This document shows, one piece after another, positions 1 to 5,749 of a stretch of 6,806 nucleotides of DNA. The position numbers were made by a program, and so were the translations under genes. Under the pieces are notes generated by a model that saw only the letters and a program-made list of their open reading frames with translations, did not search any database and was not told where the DNA came from. This DNA comes from Paracoccaceae bacterium (GTDB lineage Bacteria > Pseudomonadota > Alphaproteobacteria > Rhodobacterales > Rhodobacteraceae). Every line of letters starts with the position of its first letter. The first letter of the stretch is position 1. The stretch covers positions 1 through 6,806 of the forward strand of contig SBFT01000084.1 in NCBI GenBank assembly GCA_006227805.1, given 5' to 3'.

Positions 1-115
1 CGCCCGACCATAGCGGCGGGCGGGTCAAAGATATCGCGTTTTTTGTCGCGCGCCCGCGGGTGATCCGCAAATTCCTGCGGCGAAGGCGGCGATATGTCGA
101 AGAATTATGCGCAAA

Positions 116-131
116 GGCCCGCATTCGGGCC
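116..131 (-). terminator. Candidate weak intrinsic terminator after the ICMT-like gene
   Basis: A perfect 6-bp stem (GGCCCG/CGGGCC) with a 4-base loop lies 5 bases past the stop codon. On the minus strand it is followed by only three T residues. The position is right for a terminator, but the short U-tract makes it weak. Confidence 0.45.
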
Positions 132-136
132 CTGCT

Positions 137-754
137 TCACCAGATCGGCAGGGTCGGGATGGACAGCGACTCGTGCACGAATTCCATCAGTTCTGCGATG
201 GGGATCAGGCTCAGGAAGACCAGCGCGTCCATCAGGTTGCGCCGGAGGGTCGCGACGTTGAAGATGGCCTCCTCCGGAGTCGAAAAGCCAGACAGGCGCG
301 GCAGGATGCGCGGCACACGTTGGGCGTAATCGTCATATGCCGCGCCGAATTCCGAACGCAGGAAGGCTTCCTCGCGCGCGGCGGTCGCGGACAGGATCAG
401 GAACACCACGACACCCAGAACCGCCGTCAGCACGATACTGCCCAGCATCAGGCCGAAGCCGACCGTCCCGATGGTCGAGAAGAGATAGAGCGGATGGCGG
501 CAGATCGAATAGGGTCCGTCCTGCATGATCCGCGCGTTCTTTCGTCCACCGATGTAGAGGATCGCCCAGAACCGGCCCAGAACACCGGCGATGATCAGCG
601 TCAGGCCCAGAACCTCAAGAATGTCGAACAGCCATTCCGGTTCCAGCCAGGCCGAGCGCGTGAAAACGATCAGCGGCAGGGCCGCCAGGAAGAACAGGCG
701 CAATGCAGCGATGCGCAAGCGCTGATCGAAGGGTTTGACTTCGGTGAGCGCCAT
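137..754 (-). CDS. ICMT-like membrane methyltransferase (isoprenylcysteine carboxyl methyltransferase family)
   Basis: The 205-residue protein is an integral inner-membrane protein, probably an S-adenosylmethionine-dependent methyltransferase of the ICMT/phospholipid-methyltransferase type. Hydrophobic stretches lie near residues 15-32, 43-66, 88-124 and 175-190. The family signature is clear: GPYSICRHPLY at 80-90, then REEAFL at 127-132 and FGAAYDDYAQRVPR at 136-149. These match the conserved RHP and E-E...Y..Y..VPR blocks that bind SAM in the family. The substrate is unknown; bacterial members act on varied targets and prenyl-cysteine is not implied. I chose the ATG at 754 because GAGGAAA lies about 7 bases upstream and a candidate promoter (786-814) sits just beyond it. 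A longer in-frame ATG at 838 adds 28 Arg-rich residues that do not look like part of the family. The last 40 residues form an extra hydrophobic tail. The family call is firm and the function is open. Confidence 0.85.
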   Translation of the reverse strand: MALTEVKPFDQRLRIAALRLFFLAALPLIVFTRSAWLEPEWLFDILEVLGLTLIIAGVLGRFWAILYIGGRKNARIMQDGPYSICRHPLYLFSTIGTVGFGLMLGSIVLTAVLGVVVFLILSATAAREEAFLRSEFGAAYDDYAQRVPRILPRLSGFSTPEEAIFNVATLRRNLMDALVFLSLIPIAELMEFVHESLSIPTLPIW

Positions 755-785
755 GATCGATTTCCTCTGGCGTCTGTCGAACACG

Positions 786-814
786 GGCATAGGACCCCTG
801 TTGACGCGCCGCAA
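786..814 (-). promoter_or_regulatory. Candidate promoter of the ICMT-like gene
   Basis: On the minus strand TTGCGG (814-809) and TATGCC (791-786) are 17 bases apart. This is a plausible sigma-70 arrangement with three of six consensus matches in each box. Transcription would start near 780, which fits translation from 754 and leaves the longer start at 838 outside the transcript. Weak boxes like these can occur by chance. Confidence 0.35.
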
Positions 815-920
815 CGCGGAAGTCGGCGACGAGGCCATTTTCCGCCTGTCCTCAATGGGTCGGCATCGCGGCCACCCGCCGGACGTGGCGTCGCACCCCG
901 ATGCTGCAGCGCAGAAACTC

Positions 921-970
921 CTTGCGTGCGGATCGGTAATTTCATACCAGAATGCCGAGAAAATATGCAG
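921..970 (+). promoter_or_regulatory. AT-richer patch likely holding the mcl1 promoter
   Basis: The 242-bp spacer 755-996 contains no gene I can support. Its only AT-rich part is about 931-975, just before mcl1. TTGCGT at 922-927 with CATACC at 943-948 (15-base spacing), or TATGCA at 964-969, could serve as promoter boxes, but none is convincing. A small inverted repeat, GGTA-N6-TACC (935-948), overlaps the patch and could be an operator half-site pair. I saw no TTTGCAA-type motif of the kind reported for PccR/RamB regulators. Confidence 0.25.
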
Positions 971-996
971 TTATCCCAAGTCCGGACCCAAGACAC

Positions 997-1956
997 ATGA
1001 GCTTTCGCATCCAGCCGACGCCGCCCGCCCGCCCGAACCGCTGCCAGTTGTTCGGCCCCGGATCGCGGCCCGCGATCTTCGAGAAGATGGCGGCCTCGGA
1101 TGCGGATGTGGTGAACATCGACCTCGAGGATTCGGTCGCCCCGTCGGACAAGGACAGCGCAAGGGCAAACGTGATCGAGGCGATCGGCGGCATCGACTGG
1201 GGCCGCAAGACGCTGAGTGTCCGGATCAACGGGCTGGACACGCCTTATTGGTATCGCGACGTGGTCGACCTGCTGGAACAGGCCTCGGACCGGCTGGACC
1301 TGATCATGATCCCGAAGGTGGGCTGCGCCGCCGACCTTTATGCCGTGGACGCGCTGGTGACGGCGGTCGAGGCCGCGAAGGGCCGCAGGAAGAAGATCGG
1401 TTTCGAGGTCATCATCGAGAGCGCGGCCGGCATCACCCATGTCGAGGAGATCGCGGCCGCGACCCCGCGCCTGCAGGCGATGAGCCTCGGTGCCGCCGAT
1501 TTCGCGGCGTCGATGGGGATGCAGACCACCGGAATCGGCGGCACCCAGGCCAGCTACTACATGCTGCACGAGGGCGCGAAATACTGGTCCGATCCCTGGC
1601 ACTGGGCCCAGGCCGCCATCGTCGCCGCCTGCCGCACCCATGGCGTGCTGCCGGTGGACGGACCCTTCGGCGATTTCAGCGACGACGAAGGCTTCCGCGC
1701 GCAGGCCCGCCGCTCGGCCACGCTGGGCATGGTCGGCAAATGGGCGATCCACCCCAAGCAGGTGGCGCTGGCGAACGAGGTCTTCACCCCCTCGGACGAG
1801 GCGGTGACCGAGGCGCGCGAGATCCTGGCCGCCATGGAAGCGGCCAAGGCCAAGGGCGAGGGTGCCACCGTCTACAAGGGGCGCCTTGTCGACATCGCCT
1901 CCATCAAGCAGGCCGAGGTCATCGTCCGCCAGGCCGAGATGATCGGGGACAAGTGA
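997..1956 (+). CDS. mcl1: L-malyl-CoA / beta-methylmalyl-CoA lyase
   Basis: This cytosolic, Mg-dependent enzyme of the HpcH/HpaI-citrate lyase superfamily reversibly splits L-malyl-CoA to acetyl-CoA and glyoxylate, and beta-methylmalyl-CoA to propionyl-CoA and glyoxylate. It serves the ethylmalonyl-CoA pathway of acetate assimilation. The 319 residues form a TIM-barrel protein that closely resembles R. sphaeroides Mcl1 (about 318 residues) from memory. Residues known in that enzyme are in register: Arg76 (SVRING), Mg ligands Glu141 (EVIIES) and Asp168 (GAADFA), and Asp299 (GRLVDIAS), the general base contributed by a neighbouring subunit. Asp299 separates the lyase from citrate-lyase-like relatives. 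The start at 997 (MSFRIQP) matches the family; an in-frame ATG at 952 would add 15 atypical residues. No clear Shine-Dalgarno sequence precedes it. Its TGA overlaps the GTG of the next gene, so the two are probably co-translated. Confidence 0.95.
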   Translation: MSFRIQPTPPARPNRCQLFGPGSRPAIFEKMAASDADVVNIDLEDSVAPSDKDSARANVIEAIGGIDWGRKTLSVRINGLDTPYWYRDVVDLLEQASDRLDLIMIPKVGCAADLYAVDALVTAVEAAKGRRKKIGFEVIIESAAGITHVEEIAAATPRLQAMSLGAADFAASMGMQTTGIGGTQASYYMLHEGAKYWSDPWHWAQAAIVAACRTHGVLPVDGPFGDFSDDEGFRAQARRSATLGMVGKWAIHPKQVALANEVFTPSDEAVTEAREILAAMEAAKAKGEGATVYKGRLVDIASIKQAEVIVRQAEMIGDK

Positions 1957-2606
1957 CCGGGTCGCGCCCCACCCTGTTCCACACCGCCGAGACGCATCGG
2001 GGCACCTTCGATGCGCTAGCCCCCGACGCCGTTCTGACCCACGTGGTGCGCCCCGACTGGCTGGCGCGCGCGCAATCCGGCATGTCGCCCGACCTCGAGG
2101 CCGAGATCGTGGGCGCGATCCGCGCGGCGGAAGGCCCCACGCTGTGCACCTGTTCCACCATCGGGCCCGCGGCCGAGAAGGCGGGCGCGCTGCGCATCGA
2201 CTGGCCGATGATGCAGGTGGCCGCACGGCTGGGCGGGCCGGTCCTGATGGCCTATGCGCTGGAGAGCACCCGCACCCCGTCGCGGGCGCTGCTGGAACGT
2301 GCCTTCGCCGAGGCGGGAAAACCTTGCGACGTCACGCTCCTGGACCTCACCGATCTCTGGCCGCTCTGCATCGGCGGCAAGCCGGGCGAGTTCGCCGACG
2401 CCATCGCGGCGCGGCTGGCTGTGGCGCTGACCGAGAGGGATTATGCCTGCGCGGTGCTGGCGCAGGCGTCGATGGCCGCGGCGGCGGGGCGCACGCAGAC
2501 GCGCCTGCCGGTCCTGACCTCGCCGGAACTGGCGCTGCGGGCGCTGCTGGCCGGATCCGTCAGGCGCGCAGATCCTTCGGGCTGCCCATCACGACATAGG
2601 ACGTGA
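1953..2606 (+). CDS. Asp/Glu (hydantoin) racemase superfamily-like protein, probable mcl1 operon partner
   Basis: The 217-residue protein resembles small alpha/beta proteins of the Asp/Glu/hydantoin racemase superfamily. A CTCSTIG segment at 65-71 fits the first catalytic loop. LESTRTPS at 103-110 and VLAQASM at 168-174, followed by PVLTSPELA at 186-194, fit the second loop and C-terminal helix. By eye, Cys67 occupies the first cysteine position, but the second, usually Cys in a VLGCAGM-like loop, is Gln171. A standard two-cysteine racemase reaction is therefore doubtful and the substrate is unknown. The start is GTG at 1953, overlapping the mcl1 stop as GTGA, with GGGGA only 3 bases upstream; this indicates translational coupling. 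The final 15 or so codons run antisense into the Lrp gene and lie beyond the recognisable domain. A role linked to glyoxylate or malyl-CoA metabolism is only inferred from position. Confidence 0.75.
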   Translation: MTGSRPTLFHTAETHRGTFDALAPDAVLTHVVRPDWLARAQSGMSPDLEAEIVGAIRAAEGPTLCTCSTIGPAAEKAGALRIDWPMMQVAARLGGPVLMAYALESTRTPSRALLERAFAEAGKPCDVTLLDLTDLWPLCIGGKPGEFADAIAARLAVALTERDYACAVLAQASMAAAAGRTQTRLPVLTSPELALRALLAGSVRRADPSGCPSRHRT

Positions 2607-3012
2607 TCGAATTCACCTGCGGAACCGTGCCCAGCACGTCGGTGTGAAAGGCCTTGTAGGCGGCCAGGTCGGCGCATTCCACCCGCAACATGTATTCGAT
2701 CGTGCCGGTGATGTTGTGGCATTCCACAACGTCCGGCGCCTGCGCCATGACGCGCTCGAAACGCTCCTGCGCGGCCTTGGTATGTTCGTTCAGGCCGACG
2801 CCGACGAAGGCGACGAAGCCTATTCCGCGGGCGGCGGGGTTCAGGACCGCGCGATAGCCCGCGATGACGCCCGAGCGTTCCAGCTCCTGCACCCGGCGCA
2901 GGCAGGCCGAAGGCGAGAGGCCCACGCGCGCGGCCAGGTCCAGGTTGCTGATGCGCCCATTGCGCGCAAGTTCGCGCAATATCCTACCGTTCATGTCGTC
3001 GTTTCTGGTCAT
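2560..3012 (-). CDS. Lrp/AsnC family transcriptional regulator
   Basis: The 150-residue protein has the usual length and two-part structure of Lrp/AsnC regulators. An N-terminal helix-turn-helix spans about residues 5-60 (DLAARVGLSPSACLRRVQEL, 25-44). A C-terminal RAM ligand-binding and oligomerisation domain spans about 66-145 (ECHNITGTIEYMLRVE, 97-112, then TSYVVMGSPK). Such proteins sense amino acids and often control a neighbouring exporter. The divergent LysE gene 73 bp away is the natural target, together with autoregulation. The ATG at 3012 (MTRNDDMN) gives the standard family N-terminus; longer in-frame starts add an Arg-rich leader. No Shine-Dalgarno sequence is visible, and a candidate promoter ends so close to the ATG that the mRNA may be nearly leaderless. 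The 3' end overlaps the convergent gene by 47 bp. The effector amino acid cannot be read from the sequence. Confidence 0.92.
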   Translation of the reverse strand: MTRNDDMNGRILRELARNGRISNLDLAARVGLSPSACLRRVQELERSGVIAGYRAVLNPAARGIGFVAFVGVGLNEHTKAAQERFERVMAQAPDVVECHNITGTIEYMLRVECADLAAYKAFHTDVLGTVPQVNSITSYVVMGSPKDLRA

Positions 3013-3020
3013 GGATTGCA

Positions 3021-3050
3021 GGAATAGCGATGAACGACGCGATAACGCAA
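3021..3050 (-). promoter_or_regulatory. Candidate promoter of the Lrp/AsnC gene
   Basis: On the minus strand TTGCGT (3050-3045) and TATTCC (3026-3021) are separated by 18 bases. Transcription would begin around 3014, only a few bases from the ATG at 3012. This would explain the missing ribosome binding site. The same short spacer must hold the LysE promoter; TTGCAG (3016-3021) and GATAAC (3041-3046) are possible boxes for it, but 19 bases apart is long. Confidence 0.35.
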
Positions 3051-3065
3051 CCTTTCGTCGTCGCT

Positions 3066-3087
3066 TGCGCGCCATTCTGCGCGCCAT
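3066..3087. repeat. Direct repeat TGCGCGCCAT x2 at the LysE start
   Basis: TGCGCGCCAT occurs at 3066-3075 and again at 3078-3087, a 12-base period or about one helical turn. The second copy includes the first two bases of the LysE ATG. Lrp-type proteins bind arrays of sites on one face of DNA, so this could be an operator that also blocks translation initiation. That role is inference; GC-rich 10-mers can repeat by chance. Confidence 0.4.
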
Positions 3088-3679
3088 GTCACCCGATATC
3101 CTTGCAGCACTTTGCGCCTTCGCCTTCGTCTCCTCGATCACGCCGGGGCCGAACAACCTGATGCTGATGGCCTCGGGCGCGAATTTCGGCTTTCGCCGGA
3201 CGATCCCGCACATGCTGGGCATCGGCATCGGGTTTTCGGTGATGATCCTTCTGGTGGGCGCGGGCCTGATCCGGCTCTTCGACGCCTTTCCGCTGACGCA
3301 CACGATCCTGAAGGCGGCCAGCATCGCCTATCTTCTGTTCCTGGCCTGGAAGATCGCGACCGCCGCGCCGGTGACGCGGGGCGAAGGCGCGGGCCGTCCC
3401 TTCACCTTCCTTCAGGCCGCGGCCTTCCAGTGGGTGAACCCCAAGGCCTGGACCATGGCCCTGACCGCGATCGCCGCCTATGCGCCGGACCGCAGCCTCT
3501 GGGCCATCGGTATCGTGGCGCTGATCTTCGGCGCGATCAACCTGCCCTCGGTCAGCACCTGGACGATCCTGGGCCGGCAGATGGCGCGCCTTCTGCGCAC
3601 GCCCCGGCACCTGGCCGCCTTCAACCGGACGATGGCGGCGCTGCTGGTCGCCTCGCTCTACCCGGTTGTCTTTCCCTGA
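3086..3679 (+). CDS. LysE/RhtB family amino-acid exporter
   Basis: The 197-residue inner-membrane protein has the length and layout of LysE/RhtB transporters, which export amino acids using ion gradients. Six hydrophobic segments can be seen at about 6-28, 40-66, 73-92, 108-132, 137-160 and 183-196. The family signatures are SSITPGPNN at 16-24 and the FQWVNPKAW block at 114-122. Divergence from an Lrp/AsnC gene is the classic exporter/regulator arrangement and suggests induction by the exported amino acid. The substrate could be lysine/arginine, threonine/homoserine, leucine or another; sequence motifs alone do not decide. The start at 3086 puts the ITPGPNN motif at the usual distance from the N-terminus. 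An in-frame ATG at 3011 would add a charged leader overlapping the regulator's start codon. No Shine-Dalgarno sequence precedes 3086. Confidence 0.9.
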   Translation: MSPDILAALCAFAFVSSITPGPNNLMLMASGANFGFRRTIPHMLGIGIGFSVMILLVGAGLIRLFDAFPLTHTILKAASIAYLLFLAWKIATAAPVTRGEGAGRPFTFLQAAAFQWVNPKAWTMALTAIAAYAPDRSLWAIGIVALIFGAINLPSVSTWTILGRQMARLLRTPRHLAAFNRTMAALLVASLYPVVFP

Positions 3680-3704
3680 CAGCCCCGACTGGCCCCCGAC
3701 AGGA

Positions 3705-3733
3705 TTGCATCCGGACGCCCGCCCAGCCATATA
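3705..3733 (+). promoter_or_regulatory. Candidate accA promoter
   Basis: TTGCAT (3705-3710) and CATATA (3728-3733) are 17 bases apart, with the -10 box 25 bases before the accA ATG. The -10 lies in the loop of a perfect 6-bp inverted repeat, CCCGCC/GGCGGG (3718-3723 and 3734-3739). The box match is modest but the spacing and position are good. Confidence 0.4.
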
Positions 3734-3758
3734 GGCGGGACCGAGCCCGGAGCCCGCG

Positions 3759-4721
3759 ATGACACAATACCTGGATTTCGAGAAACCCCTGGCCGAGATC
3801 GAAGGCAAGGCAGAGGAACTCCGCGCGCTGGCGCGCAAGAACTCGGAAATGGATGTCGCGGACGAGGCCAAGGCCCTCGACGCCAAGGCTGCGAAGATGC
3901 TGCAGGACCTCTACAAGGACCTGACGCCCTGGCGGAAATGCCAGGTGGCCCGCCATCCCGACCGCCCGCACTGCATCGACTACATCAAGGACCTCTTCAC
4001 CGAATTCACGCCCCTTGCCGGCGACCGGAACTTTGCCGACGACCACGCGGTGATGGGCGGCCTTGCCCGCTTCAATGACCGCCCCGTCATGGTGATCGGC
4101 CATGAGAAGGGCCATGACACCAAGTCCCGGATCGAACGCAATTTCGGCATGGCGCGCCCCGAAGGCTATCGCAAGGCGGTGCGCCTGATGGAGATGGCGG
4201 GTCGCTTCGGCCTGCCCGTGGTCACGCTGGTCGACACGCCCGGCGCCTATCCCGGCAAGGGCGCCGAGGAACGCGGCCAGTCCGAGGCGATCGCCCGCTC
4301 GACCGAGATGTGCCTGAAGATCGGCGTGCCACTGGTCTCGGTCATCATCGGCGAGGGCGGCTCGGGCGGGGCGGTGGCTTTCGCCACGGCGAACCGGGTC
4401 GCGATGCTGGAACATTCAGTCTATTCGGTGATCAGCCCGGAAGGCTGCGCCTCGATCCTGTGGAAGGACGCCGAGAAGATGCGCGAGGCGGCCGAGGCCC
4501 TGCGCCTGACCGCGCAGGACCTCCGGAAGCTGGGCGTGATCGACCGGATCATCGACGAACCCCTGGGCGGCGCGCATCGCGACCGGCGCAAGACCATCGC
4601 CGCCGTCGGCCGCGCGATCGAGGCGATGCTGGCCGAACTGAAGGACCTCAAGCCCAAGGCGCTGATCGCAGACCGGCGCCAGAAATACCTGGACATGGGC
4701 CAACGCGGCCTTGCGGCCTGA
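3759..4721 (+). CDS. accA: Acetyl-CoA carboxylase carboxyltransferase subunit alpha
   Basis: AccA, with AccD, forms the carboxyltransferase half of acetyl-CoA carboxylase. It moves the carboxyl group from biotin on AccB to acetyl-CoA, making malonyl-CoA for fatty acid synthesis in the cytosol. At 320 residues it has the normal family length. A charged helical N-terminus (about 8-55) leads into the crotonase-like domain. Conserved blocks are HEKGHDTKSR at 115-124, VDTPGAYPG at 158-166 and EGGSGGA at 199-205, which build the oxyanion holes and biotin site, followed by SPEGCASILW at 226-235 and a C-terminal helical tail. The start is ATG 3759, with CGGAG about 6 bases upstream. It stands as its own unit: LysE ends 79 bp earlier and the next gene has a possible separate promoter. 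No gene for AccD, AccB or AccC is in the window, as is usual for accA. Confidence 0.97.
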   Translation: MTQYLDFEKPLAEIEGKAEELRALARKNSEMDVADEAKALDAKAAKMLQDLYKDLTPWRKCQVARHPDRPHCIDYIKDLFTEFTPLAGDRNFADDHAVMGGLARFNDRPVMVIGHEKGHDTKSRIERNFGMARPEGYRKAVRLMEMAGRFGLPVVTLVDTPGAYPGKGAEERGQSEAIARSTEMCLKIGVPLVSVIIGEGGSGGAVAFATANRVAMLEHSVYSVISPEGCASILWKDAEKMREAAEALRLTAQDLRKLGVIDRIIDEPLGGAHRDRRKTIAAVGRAIEAMLAELKDLKPKALIADRRQKYLDMGQRGLAA

Positions 4722-4749
4722 TTGACGCGGAACCCGCGCCGGGCATAGC
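4722..4749 (+). promoter_or_regulatory. Candidate promoter between accA and the oxygenase gene
   Basis: TTGACG (4722-4727), starting immediately after the accA stop codon, and CATAGC (4744-4749) are 16 bases apart. The -35 box is strong (five of six). Transcription would begin near 4756, about 20 bases before the ATG and just ahead of the AGGGGAG ribosome binding site. The oxygenase gene may thus be expressed independently of accA. Confidence 0.45.
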
Positions 4750-4774
4750 CTCGCGCCAAAAGGGGAGCCCGCCC

Positions 4775-5749
4775 ATGCCGTCCAGCGTCGCCATCGTCGA
4801 TATCGCCGCCCTGTTCGGGCCGGCCGGGCCCGCAAGGGACGCCACCGACGCAGCCTTGTGGCAGGGCCTGCGCGATACCGGCGCGGTCATCATCACCGGC
4901 CACCCCGAAGCCGACAGGGTCGATGCCCGCGCCCGCGCCATGCTGGCCCTGTTCGACGCACCCGAAGCGGTGCGCGCACCGCTCTTTTCCCGGATGGCCG
5001 CCCCCGGGAACGCCTTTTGGTATCGCGGCTATCATCCCCGCGCGCCCGAACGCCTGTTGCAGAACGATTTCTACGACATGGGGCCCGTCGATCCCGCGCC
5101 CGGCCCGGCGCTGGAGGGGATGGAGATCTTCTGCGAACCGACCCCCCTGCCGGACGAGGCCGCCCTGCCCGGCTGGGCCGCCACGATGCGCGCCTATTAC
5201 GATCACATGAACGCGGTCTCGCAGGCGATGATCCGCTCGATCGGTCGCAGTGCGGGGTTCGACGAGGGGATGATCCGCGCCCGATTCGACGGCGATCACT
5301 CGACGTTGCGGCTGCTCGACTACAAGCCGGGGGCGAAAAGCCCGGTGAAGGGTGACGACGGGGCGGAACTGTCGGCGGGGCTGCATACCGATGCCTCCGG
5401 GCTGTCGCTGCTGTGGCAGCAGGCGCCGGGGCTTCAGGCGCAGGGGCCGGACGGCGTCCATCGCGACATCCCCATGGTGCCGAACGCGATCTCGGTCCAT
5501 GTGGGCGACGTGATGACCCGGCTGACCGACGGCGCGGTGCCCGCCACGCCGCACCGTGTGCTGGCCAGCGACACCGCGCGCCGGTCGATCGGGTTCTTCC
5601 TGGAACCGGCCCTGACCGCGCCGGTCACCGCCGCCGCCCGGACGCGCGATCCCGTTCCGGTGCAGGACACCTATGGCTGGCAGCTGCTCGAAACCTTCGC
5701 GCGCCGCCCGAACTGGTCGGAGGTCTTCAGGATGCCGGTGGCGGGCTAG
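4775..5749 (+). CDS. Isopenicillin-N-synthase-family Fe(II)/2-oxoglutarate-dependent oxygenase
   Basis: The 324-residue soluble protein belongs to the IPNS/2-oxoglutarate oxygenase family. An N-terminal DIOX_N-like region (about 5-115) contains VAIVDIAALF and LRDTGAVIITGH, followed by the double-stranded beta-helix domain (about 175-285). The iron-binding triad is visible as His204 and Asp206 (GLHTDASGLSLL) and His260 (TPHRVLAS). Arg269 and Ser271 (RRSIGFF) form the R-x-S motif that usually holds 2-oxoglutarate. All catalytic iron ligands are present, so it should be active. The substrate is unknown; plant and bacterial relatives hydroxylate, desaturate or cyclise small molecules, and nothing nearby suggests antibiotic synthesis. 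ATG 4775 is chosen for the AGGGGAG site 8 bases upstream. It may be read through from accA (53-bp gap) or use its own promoter. It converges on the GntR gene with a 4-bp overlap. Confidence 0.9.
   Translation: MPSSVAIVDIAALFGPAGPARDATDAALWQGLRDTGAVIITGHPEADRVDARARAMLALFDAPEAVRAPLFSRMAAPGNAFWYRGYHPRAPERLLQNDFYDMGPVDPAPGPALEGMEIFCEPTPLPDEAALPGWAATMRAYYDHMNAVSQAMIRSIGRSAGFDEGMIRARFDGDHSTLRLLDYKPGAKSPVKGDDGAELSAGLHTDASGLSLLWQQAPGLQAQGPDGVHRDIPMVPNAISVHVGDVMTRLTDGAVPATPHRVLASDTARRSIGFFLEPALTAPVTAAARTRDPVPVQDTYGWQLLETFARRPNWSEVFRMPVAG

Noticed and set aside
1..11. Possible minus-strand gene starting at ATG 11-9 and running off the left edge
   Set aside because: Only 11 bases are in the window and no ribosome binding site precedes it, so it cannot be supported.
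1..50. Hairpin at 1-22 plus a T6 run at 39-44 as an intrinsic terminator
   Set aside because: The T-run starts 16 bases after the stem, too far for a standard terminator, and no plus-strand gene is seen ending there.
755..838. Longer N-terminus of the ICMT-like protein from ATG 838
   Set aside because: The added residues are Arg-rich and unlike the family, while ATG 754 has a good GAGGAAA site.
107..1000. Long plus-strand open frame opposite the ICMT-like gene
   Set aside because: Low-complexity Arg/Gln/Asp-rich translation with no recognisable domain; the minus-strand methyltransferase explains this region.
735..1952. N-terminal extension of the racemase-like gene back to an ATG at 735
   Set aside because: This part is the out-of-phase shadow of mcl1; the real domain starts only after the GTG at 1953.
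670..2226. 518-codon minus-strand frame across mcl1
   Set aside because: Arg/Gly/His-rich shadow of mcl1 and its partner, with no family motifs.
4421..5554. 377-codon minus-strand frame antisense to accA and the oxygenase
   Set aside because: Composition typical of antisense frames in GC-rich DNA; both plus-strand genes are firmly identified.
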